Source: Microcaldota archaeon (GTDB lineage: Archaea; Micrarchaeota; Micrarchaeia; Micrarchaeales; Micrarchaeaceae). From it: a stretch of 12,043 nucleotides of DNA. Made by a program: the position numbers and the translations under genes. The notes beneath the pieces are model-generated. The model made no database searches. It worked only from the letters and a program-made list of their open reading frames with translations, and had not been told where the DNA came from. Positions 7,067 through 12,043 of the stretch are shown piece after piece. The stretch is from NCBI GenBank assembly GCA_021810685.1, contig JAJZII010000011.1, positions 1-12,043 on the forward strand, written 5' to 3'. The first letter of the stretch is position 1, and every line of letters starts with the position of its first letter.

Positions 7067-7227
7067 GGCTGCACCGCACCAACTTCATCCGTCAGGTACC
7101 TCGCTGAGAAGGCCGTCTATCCAATGGAGGAAGAGGCAGAGGTGATAATCCACGAGGCGCGCACCGGTGGGGCGTGGTGCAGCTGGAAGAGAAGCTGAAG
7201 CTGTCAGACCATCGCATAAAGAAGTAA
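7067..7227 (+). pseudogene. Frameshifted 3' remnant of an unidentified gene
   Basis: Two adjoining frames together read like the end of a helical, charged protein. The first (7082-7168) gives SSVRYLAEKAVYPMEEEAE and then VIIHEARTG. The second (7174-7227) gives VVQLEEKLKLSDHRIKK, followed by two stop codons in a row. The switch lies in a G-rich stretch near 7166-7173. No start codon precedes the conserved-looking part, and the frame closes at a TAG at 7046-7048, so the 5' end is missing. Its composition matches the GC-rich chromosome, not the AT-rich island. I do not recognise the family. A chance pair of open frames is possible, but the coding-like residue mix makes decay more likely. Confidence 0.45.
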
Positions 7228-7233
7228 TAAATA
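7226..7233 (+). promoter_or_regulatory. Probable TATA box of tRNA-Ala
   Basis: AATAAATA lies about 30 bases before the tRNA 5' end, the expected distance for an archaeal TATA box with a leader of a few bases. It overlaps the double stop of the upstream remnant. Confidence 0.45.
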
Positions 7234-7262
7234 CGCTTCTGGCTCATATACCTAGGCAGCAA

Positions 7263-7334
7263 GGGCTCTTGGCTCAGTAGTAGAGCACCTCGTTCGCAAC
7301 GAGGGGGTCGCGGGTGCGAATCCCGCAGAGTCCA
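7263..7334 (+). tRNA. tRNA-Ala (anticodon CGC)
   Basis: A full cloverleaf can be drawn. The acceptor stem is GGGCTCT with AGAGTCC, including a G3-U70 pair, the classic alanine identity element. The D stem is GCTC/GAGC, the anticodon stem CCTCG/CGAGG with loop TTCGCAA (anticodon CGC at 7295-7297), the variable loop GGGTC, and the T stem GCGGG/CCCGC. The discriminator is A at 7334 and no CCA is encoded. Two features are unusual: the D loop is AGTAGTA, lacking the usual GG pair, and the T loop is TGCGAAT, with G where U55 is expected. Other tertiary partners (T8-A14, G15-C48, G19-C56, T54-A58) are kept, so the gene is probably functional. Confidence 0.93.
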
Positions 7335-7885
7335 ATAAACTTCTTGGAAAGAAGTTTAATCAAGAAGCTCTCATCAAATCCAGCGACAAATCCGTAAGCT
7401 GGTCTGGGTGCTGTTCCAAAGCTCAATTCGCACTCATAAAGGGCGAATTGGGACGTACTTTACCGGTATTGCCAAAACACCAGCCCGTAGAAATACAAAA
7501 GATGGCGATGCAGCAGTTCAGGAAACGCTTCCAGTGTAACTGATACTCAAATATTGTTCCAAAACAAAAAGGTTTACTGAATAGGAAGCGTATAGGTTTC
7601 TCAAACCCAGAGTCGCGCTGCCCAGTACTGAGCTTAAAGCCGTGGTGGTGCAACCTCATAAGCTGCGTACATACATGTCTTATAAAATGAGGACAATATA
7701 TTCTTAATATTTCTAATCTCAGTATATGATGTGGATTATAGACACCTCTCTAGAGAAGTATCTGCAATACACAAAAGGAACCGAAGAGTAGAGGCTGAAA
7801 AGGCATTGGAACGGAGCTATACTAGGAGTCAAATAAAAACCGTTCCCAAATGCAGGTATTCCTGAACAGTGAAAGAGTGAAAGAA
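7335..7885. other. AT-rich stretch without a convincing gene (left half of island)
   Basis: Composition drops sharply after the tRNA: the line 7681-7740 has 13 G/C of 60, against 37 of 60 at 9541-9600. Open frames exist on both strands (for example plus 7335-7537, minus 7423-7659 and plus 7686-7865), but none has a convincing start, ribosome binding site or recognisable domain. The plus frame that ends at 7865 is the most coding-like, being rich in Arg, Lys and Glu and able to start at GTG 7731 (44 residues), but I leave it uncalled. CAATTCGC (7424-7431) and GCGAATTG (7443-7450) form an 8-bp inverted repeat. The stretch may hold decayed genes of former mobile elements. Confidence 0.5.
7337..7357. 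repeat. Perfect 9-bp hairpin just after the tRNA
   Basis: AAACTTCTT and AAGAAGTTT form a perfect inverted repeat around the 3-base loop GGA, beginning three bases after the tRNA end. It could be a processing or termination element for the tRNA transcript, or an element boundary. There is no long T run, so a standard archaeal oligo-T terminator is not obvious. Confidence 0.5.
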
Positions 7886-8098
7886 ATGGATAAAATAAAG
7901 ACGAATATCGATGCAATAAATACATATCCGAAGCTTATACTATCACTCACTATGTTAGAGTTGATTCTGAGTGTAATGCTTTATGCAATCGGGCATCTTA
8001 CGAATAGCGCGTATATCCGCGGAGTCGGGATCGGATTGGTAATTGCTTGGGTGACAAGTGGCTTAGCCTATTTTATTGTAAGAAAGAGGTCAAAGTAA
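7886..8098 (+). CDS. Small protein with two predicted membrane helices
   Basis: This hypothetical protein of 70 residues has two hydrophobic segments, about residues 15-38 (LILSLTMLELILSVMLYAIG) and 45-65 (GVGIGLVIAWVTSGLAYFIV), and a basic end RKRSK. It is predicted to be a two-helix inner membrane hairpin. I prefer ATG 7886, preceded by a GTGA-containing stretch, over ATG 7850, which would add 12 residues. The gene is AT-rich like the island and unlike the core genes. A similar two-helix ORF lies 196 bases downstream, beyond a transposase remnant. Function is unknown; small membrane proteins beside mobile DNA can be toxins, immunity proteins or element-encoded accessories, but nothing here decides this. 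Confidence 0.55.
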   Translation: MDKIKTNIDAINTYPKLILSLTMLELILSVMLYAIGHLTNSAYIRGVGIGLVIAWVTSGLAYFIVRKRSK

Positions 8099-8141
8099 AG
8101 ATTCTGAAAAGGCAACTCCTCAATACAGCTTCGCAGAATCT
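8099..8141. repeat. 8-bp inverted repeat at the start of the TnpA remnant
   Basis: AGATTCTG (8099-8106) and CAGAATCT (8134-8141) are perfectly complementary and flank 27 bases. The left arm starts directly after the stop codon of the small membrane protein gene. It may be a terminator-like stem or a chance feature; the long loop argues against a strong terminator. Confidence 0.35.
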
Positions 8142-8236
8142 TCCCTGACCTGATTAAGCAATACGACTTAAGGAACCATCTCTGGGTAAGAGGATTCTTC
8201 ATTTCAACAGACGGTTACATCTCTGTTACAGACTAA
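8108..8236 (+). pseudogene. tnpA: Decayed IS200/IS605-family TnpA transposase fragment
   Basis: The frame from 8108 to the TAA at 8234-8236 reads KGNSSIQLRRIFPDLIKQ and later LWVRGFFISTDGYIS. This matches the C-terminal half of Y1 (HUH) transposases of IS200/IS605 elements: the lysine-glycine-serine segment, the FP-L helix, and the LW-RG-F-ST-G strand pair. The N-terminal half with the HUH metal site is absent, since the frame is closed by a TGA at 8105-8107. The helix after the ST-G region with the usual YIE is also cut short. It is thus a dead fragment of about 42 codons. No matching TnpB or subterminal hairpin ends were identified. Recognition is from memory of the family and needs a profile search. 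Confidence 0.65.
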
Positions 8237-8294
8237 GGGATGAATGGAACAAGGCACATCCGAATGGAAAACAGAATCGTTTAACGTGATAAAC

Positions 8295-8477
8295 ATGGAA
8301 TATAGGCTAAAAAGACACATAACTAACACACTGCTATATGCAGTGATAATAACTGCGTTGGCAGGAGTCATAATACAATACACGAAATTAGGTGCAGTTG
8401 CCTTCCTTATCGTGAGCGTTGTTGCGTTAGCTGCTGACAGATATGTAGAAAACAAACATTTGAAAGGCAAAGGCTGA
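8295..8477 (+). CDS. Second small protein with two predicted membrane helices
   Basis: This hypothetical protein has 60 residues from ATG 8295, which is preceded by GTGAT at a six-base spacing. An upstream in-frame ATG at 8244 would add 17 polar residues and lacks such a site. A basic N-terminus (MEYRLKRH) precedes two hydrophobic segments, about residues 13-29 and 32-48 (LGAVAFLIVSVVALAADRY), and the tail is basic (NKHLKGKG). Size, layout and composition resemble the ORF at 7886-8098, although I see no clear residue-level identity. Function unknown. The transposase remnant lies between the two. Confidence 0.5.
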   Translation: MEYRLKRHITNTLLYAVIITALAGVIIQYTKLGAVAFLIVSVVALAADRYVENKHLKGKG

Positions 8478-8591
8478 TTGAAATTGGAAACAAAAAATCA
8501 GTAGACTTCACTCCCTACAACAAATCGCAGCGTTTCTTGTCGACTCTACCTAATGGCAAAGAGCGAGCGCGGGCGCTCCAGGAAGTGTGAG

Positions 8592-9347
8592 TCATCGGCG
8601 TGACCGCCTGAAGGCCTCAGTCTCGGAACTTGCTATGCTCTGCTCTATGCTGCCGATTACGTCTGAAAGCATTGCTTCAGCCGCCCTGTACTCGTCGTGC
8701 ACACCCTCGATTTTGCGCAGGCTCTCCTCCAGCGTGTGCTCTGCATTCGCGTCCTTCTCTGCACGCAACATAGCTGCGTTGCGTTCGGATAGTTCCCTGA
8801 GCTCCGCGCCAATGCGCCAGAGCTTGCCGAACAGGGCATTGCACGTCCTGTCATATCTTTCCTCCCAGTTGGAAAGACGCCGCAGCGCTTCTTCATAGCT
8901 GGAGCTCCTGGAGCGCATGTCGGCTACGGCCTGCGCGTAGTCGCGCTTCCTGACGGCGTTGTACTCCTTGATTATGCGTTCCGCCACGCCCTTCTTCTGT
9001 TTTCCGGCATCAGGCCCAATGTTCAATGCGCGGCCCAGGTCCTTGCCGCTCAGTACGGTATAAGCTTCATTGAGCTCCTTGGCCTTCTCCTGCGCTCCCT
9101 CTTTCGAGCTTACGTCGGGGTGCCATTCCTTCATCTGTTTTATATAAGCATCATGTATCCTGGATTTGTCTGACGTCCGCCTTATCCCCAACCTCTTGAA
9201 GTATATGGCCACCTCGTCGCTCTTTGCATCGACGCCGATTCGCCTCATCTCCTTGTCAAAGAGAGACTCGATGCGCTTCGCCCTGCCGACCATGGCAGCC
9301 ACGTCGTGAGCGTGCTTCCTGTTTTTCAGCCCGGAAATAATACCCAT
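8592..9347 (-). CDS. J-domain protein with C-terminal coiled coil
   Basis: The 251-residue protein has a J-domain at about residues 46-102: FKRLGI, a helix, then the diagnostic HPD motif (76-78) in KEWHPDVSS, and the closing helix KAKELNEAYTVLSG. J-domains stimulate the ATPase of DnaK/Hsp70 partners. There is no Gly/Phe linker and no CxxCxGxG zinc domain, so it is a minimal J-protein and not canonical DnaJ. Residues about 112-245 are long, charged and helical, probably coiled coil, and may be where the client or a membrane-bound partner is held. Residues 1-45 form a helical lead not typical of DnaJ, whose J-domain begins at residue 1-5. The start MGIISGL has no clear ribosome binding site. 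It diverges from korA with a 77-base gap. Confidence 0.83.
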   Translation of the reverse strand: MGIISGLKNRKHAHDVAAMVGRAKRIESLFDKEMRRIGVDAKSDEVAIYFKRLGIRRTSDKSRIHDAYIKQMKEWHPDVSSKEGAQEKAKELNEAYTVLSGKDLGRALNIGPDAGKQKKGVAERIIKEYNAVRKRDYAQAVADMRSRSSSYEEALRRLSNWEERYDRTCNALFGKLWRIGAELRELSERNAAMLRAEKDANAEHTLEESLRKIEGVHDEYRAAEAMLSDVIGSIEQSIASSETEAFRRSRR

Positions 9348-9366
9348 AATGGTCCCCGCAGACGCG

Positions 9367-9401
9367 AAATCAATAAAATGCTTTGTTGGTAACCTTATAT
9401 G
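9367..9401 (+). promoter_or_regulatory. Promoter region of korAB
   Basis: Two TATA-like stretches lie before korA: AATCAATAAAATG around 9368-9380 and CTTATATG at 9394-9401. The first would give a leader of about 25 bases that includes GGTG at 9416-9419 before ATG 9425, while the second would give a nearly leaderless message. The same 77 bases must also serve the divergent J-protein gene, for which CATTTTATTG on the minus strand is a candidate. Confidence 0.35.
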
Positions 9402-9424
9402 TAACTTTACGTTTTGGTGTTTTT

Positions 9425-11170
9425 ATGGCTGAAAGCATTTCTATAAGAATAAGTGGCGCGAACGGCGATGGTATAGACTCTGCAGGGCAGCTTCTTGCGC
9501 GGCTGCTTGGCCACAACGGCCTTTCCGTATTCGGCTACCGCGGTTACCAGTCGGTAATACGCGGCGGCAACGTCTGGCACCACATACGCGCCTCTCCTGA
9601 GAAGCTATACTCGTACGGCAACGACATAGACGTGCTCATCTCGCTCACCAAGGACTCGCTGGAGACAAACCTGCACCTAGTCTGCCAGGGAGGCATAGTC
9701 ATATACGACAACAAGGTGCCGGGCATTGAGGAAGCGGCAAAGAAGAGGGCCGACGTGCAGGCAGTGAGCATGCCGCTCACAGAAATGGCAATCAAGACCG
9801 GTGGCTCATTCATCTACAGGAACAGCGTCGCAATAGGATTTGTCTGCAAGCTGATGGGCATAAGCGAGGACACGATAGACAAGGCCGTAACGAACGCGTT
9901 CAAGTACAAGCCGGATTTCATAAAGCAAAACGTCGACGCAGTCAACCTCGGCTACGGCTTCGAGTCCAATGCGACGCTCAAGAAGAAGATAGCGATAGGT
10001 GAAGGGCCGAAGGACAAGTACCTCATGGACGGGAACGAGGCGCTTGCGATGGGCGCATACAGCGCGGGCTGCAAGTTCTATGCAGCGTACCCGATGACGC
10101 CCGCAAGCAGCATACTCGAGTGGTTTGCGAAACACGAGAACCTAGGCGTGCTCTTCAAGCAGACGGAGGACGAGATAGCCGCGATAAACATGACGATAGG
10201 CGCGGCCAGTGCTGGAGTACGCGCGATGTGCGGCACGAGCGGAGGAGGCTTTTCTCTAATGGTCGAGGCCCTTGGCCTCGCAGGCATGATAGAGGCGCCG
10301 ATTGTGGTCGTGGAGTCGCAGAGGAGCGGACCGAGCACAGGCCTTCCGACGAAGACTGAACAGGGCGATCTGCTCTTCGTGATGCATGCATCGCAGGGCG
10401 AGTTCCCAAGAATAGTAGTGGCGCCGCGCAGCGTCGAGGAATGCTTTTACGTAGGGGCAAACGCGTTCAACCTCGCAGAGAGGTACCAGTGCCCGGTCAT
10501 CGTGTTGCTCGACCTTTTCCTGTCTGAGCACTTCGAGAGCGTGGACATAGACCCGGACAAGGTGGTCGTGGACAGGGGTTTGGTTGTCTCCGAGGCACCG
10601 AAGGACGGCGACTTCAAACGCTACGCGATTACGGAGAACGGCATATCGCCGAGGTCGATACCAGGTACAAAGGGCACCGCCTTCGTGGCATCCAGCGACG
10701 AACATGACGAGCACGGAAGGCTCATCAGCGACATATTCTCCGGCATAGATGAGTACGTGAAGCTCGGCGAGCGAATGCACGACAAGCGCATGAAGAAGCT
10801 CGAGACGATGCTTGGCGACGGCGTAATAGACATGCCCAGCGTGGTGAACGAGAGCGCAAACATCTTCATTGTCACGTTCGGTTCCACAACGGAGAGCGCG
10901 ACGGAGGCGCTCGGGCTGCTGAAGGAGCAGGGCGTGAACGCGGGCCTGATAGCGTTCTCCTACTTATTGCCCATGCATTCCGAGGATGTGAAGAAGCTCC
11001 TCACTGGTAAAAGGCTCGTGGATGTCGAGTGCAACGCCACCGCGCAGCTCGCGAAGGTGATAATGATGAACACTGGTATAGAGATGCGGGACAGGGTGCT
11101 GAAGTACGACGGCGAGGCGATTACCAGCGCCGAGATTGCCGAAGGTGTGATGAGGTGCGCTAAGAAGTAA
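9425..11170 (+). CDS. korA: 2-oxoacid:ferredoxin oxidoreductase, alpha subunit with fused gamma domain
   Basis: With its partner this enzyme oxidatively decarboxylates a 2-oxoacid to acyl-CoA and reduces ferredoxin. The 581-residue protein has an N-terminal gamma domain (residues about 5-190) with ISGANGDGIDSAGQ (9-22), then the alpha pyrimidine-binding domain (about 200-430) with YPMTPASS (222-229) and KQTEDE (245-250), and a C-terminal alpha/beta domain (about 475-580). This gamma-alpha fusion is typical of archaeal and some bacterial two-subunit enzymes. I start at ATG 9425 because GGTG lies close upstream and MAESISIRISG begins the domain correctly; an open frame from 9383 adds 14 hydrophobic residues without support. 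korB follows 11 bases after the stop. The exact substrate (2-oxoglutarate, pyruvate or branched 2-oxoacids) cannot be read from this, so korA is a family label. Confidence 0.92.
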   Translation: MAESISIRISGANGDGIDSAGQLLARLLGHNGLSVFGYRGYQSVIRGGNVWHHIRASPEKLYSYGNDIDVLISLTKDSLETNLHLVCQGGIVIYDNKVPGIEEAAKKRADVQAVSMPLTEMAIKTGGSFIYRNSVAIGFVCKLMGISEDTIDKAVTNAFKYKPDFIKQNVDAVNLGYGFESNATLKKKIAIGEGPKDKYLMDGNEALAMGAYSAGCKFYAAYPMTPASSILEWFAKHENLGVLFKQTEDEIAAINMTIGAASAGVRAMCGTSGGGFSLMVEALGLAGMIEAPIVVVESQRSGPSTGLPTKTEQGDLLFVMHASQGEFPRIVVAPRSVEECFYVGANAFNLAERYQCPVIVLLDLFLSEHFESVDIDPDKVVVDRGLVVSEAPKDGDFKRYAITENGISPRSIPGTKGTAFVASSDEHDEHGRLISDIFSGIDEYVKLGERMHDKRMKKLETMLGDGVIDMPSVVNESANIFIVTFGSTTESATEALGLLKEQGVNAGLIAFSYLLPMHSEDVKKLLTGKRLVDVECNATAQLAKVIMMNTGIEMRDRVLKYDGEAITSAEIAEGVMRCAKK

Positions 11171-11181
11171 TGGGTGATTAT

Positions 11182-12043
11182 ATGCTGACTCAACAAAACT
11201 ACAAGTCCGACACGAAGCCGATATTCTGCCCCGGATGCGGGGACTACGGAGTCGATTCAGCCATACTCAAGGCAATGACAGACCTGCAGATAGACCCAGA
11301 CAGCATGGTGGTGGTTTCTGGCATAGGGTGCAGCTCTAGCCTGCCTCATACGCTGAAGAGCTACGGCATCCACGGCATCCACGGGCGCGCTCTGCCCATA
11401 GCGGAAGGCGTGAAGCTCTCGAACGAGTCGCTGACGGTGCTTGCTGTGGGCGGGGACGGGGACGGTTATGGCATAGGTATGGGACACTTCATACACACGA
11501 TAAGGCGCAACATCGACATAGCGTACGTCGTCATGAACAACGAGATATACGGACTCACGACGGGACAGGCCTCGCCCACGAGTATGATGGGGCAGAAGAC
11601 CAAGTCAACTCCCTTCGGCGTGATAGAAAGGCCCATAAACCCGATAGCCGTGGCGCTCGCCGCGGGAGCGACGTACGTCGCGCGCGGCTTCTCTGGAGAT
11701 CCAATGCACTTAGCGGCGCTGATAGAAGGCGGCATAAAGCACAAGGGCTTCGCGCTCATAGACGTGCAGAGCCCGTGCGTGTCATTCAACCACACTAACA
11801 CCTACGACTGGTTCAGGACGAGGGTCTACAAGCTCGAAGAGAAGGGCCACGACCCGCATGACTTCAACGCCGCAATGCTGAAGGCGTTCGAGTTCGACTC
11901 CGACCAGAGCAAGTTCCCGATAGGTCTTTTCTACGAGGCTGACAGGCCGATATACGCGGCACTCGACGTCGCGCTGAAGAAGGGCCCGCTGATAAGCCAG
12001 CCGATGCCCACGAAGGACGAGGTAACTGGTGTCATGGCAGAGC
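11182..12043 (+). CDS. korB: 2-oxoacid:ferredoxin oxidoreductase, beta subunit (3' end outside window)
   Basis: This subunit binds thiamine diphosphate and the iron-sulfur cluster. Visible in order are the CPGCG motif (residues 16-20), Gly-rich HGIHGRALPIAEG (64-76), the ThDP-magnesium motif GDGDGYGIG (91-99), and NNEIYGLTTGQ (119-129). About 287 residues are visible, close to the usual family length, so only the last residues are cut. Two starts are possible: ATG 11170 overlaps the korA stop as TAATG, and ATG 11182 has GGTGA (11173-11177) four bases upstream; I choose the latter. The two genes form one transcription unit. No ferredoxin-like delta subunit gene is visible, consistent with the two-subunit form. 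Confidence 0.93.
   Translation, partial: MLTQQNYKSDTKPIFCPGCGDYGVDSAILKAMTDLQIDPDSMVVVSGIGCSSSLPHTLKSYGIHGIHGRALPIAEGVKLSNESLTVLAVGGDGDGYGIGMGHFIHTIRRNIDIAYVVMNNEIYGLTTGQASPTSMMGQKTKSTPFGVIERPINPIAVALAAGATYVARGFSGDPMHLAALIEGGIKHKGFALIDVQSPCVSFNHTNTYDWFRTRVYKLEEKGHDPHDFNAAMLKAFEFDSDQSKFPIGLFYEADRPIYAALDVALKKGPLISQPMPTKDEVTGVMAE

Noticed and set aside
7431..7452. Similarity to the T7-promoter/multiple cloning site junction of common cloning vectors (GGGCGAATTGGG).
   Set aside because: Only about 12 bases are identical and the flanking bases diverge from vector sequence, so chance is more likely than contamination. A vector screen would settle it.
7423..7659. Minus-strand open frame of 78 codons in the AT-rich island.
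   Set aside because: Cys- and Phe-rich with no domain, no ribosome binding site and no promoter in place; equally long open frames exist on the other strand.
8204..8470. Minus-strand open frame of 88 codons opposite the second small membrane ORF.
   Set aside because: It is antisense to the better-supported ORF and the TnpA remnant; its hydrophobic part mirrors the opposite strand.
7263..8620. Direct repeat of the tRNA 3' end at the right edge (attL/attR pair).
   Set aside because: Only a vague GCGCGGGCGCTCCA resemblance near 8566-8580 was seen; no continuous repeat supports an attachment site.
1..12043. CRISPR array or defence system.
   Set aside because: No regularly spaced direct repeats and no cas-like or nuclease genes were seen on either strand.

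Overview
The window reads as archaeal chromosome, most likely from a DPANN-type lineage; Micrarchaeota-like is my best guess and is an inference. Archaeal markers are a Trm1 tRNA dimethyltransferase, a Fap7/AK6-type adenylate kinase, an archaeal class I CCA-adding enzyme, a DUF357 protein, a class III (archaeal pilin-type) signal peptide, a tRNA gene without encoded CCA, TATA-box-like promoters, and GGTG/GGTGA ribosome binding sites. Most of the sequence is GC-rich (about 60% in lines I counted by hand), with two clear AT-rich exceptions.

Region by region: 1-1586 is the 3' part of a type IA topoisomerase with two zinc ribbons and a lysine-rich tail. 1633-2481 is a secreted LamG-like protein with a class III signal peptide and an AT-rich centre inside a GC-rich gene. 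2569-2856 (minus) is a small basic four-cysteine protein. 3001-4378 (minus) is a two-gene unit, DUF357 protein then trm1, sharing a compact divergent promoter with a plus-strand pair at 4437-5613: an unrecognised protein and a Fap7-like kinase. The kinase converges on the CCA-adding enzyme at 5624-7021 (minus). Then come a frameshifted gene remnant (about 7067-7227) and a tRNA-Ala(CGC) at 7263-7334.

Directly after the tRNA, about 7335-8540 is an AT-rich, gene-poor island. It holds a decayed IS200/IS605-type TnpA transposase fragment, two very small ORFs each predicted to encode two membrane helices, and several perfect inverted repeats. It looks like accessory DNA or the residue of mobile elements beside a tRNA. 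No tRNA-derived repeat is visible at the right edge, so integration is not demonstrated.

The right end returns to GC-rich core genes: a J-domain protein on the minus strand (8592-9347), divergent from korA-korB (9425-12043+), the two subunits of a 2-oxoacid:ferredoxin oxidoreductase.

TRNA and translation functions cluster in the middle: Trm1 modifies tRNA, the CCA enzyme finishes tRNA 3' ends (the adjacent tRNA-Ala needs this), and Fap7 is known in ribosome maturation. The unusual parts are the island, the tRNA-Ala elbow, the mosaic LamG gene and the unassigned protein paired with Fap7. I did not find an obvious complete new system.
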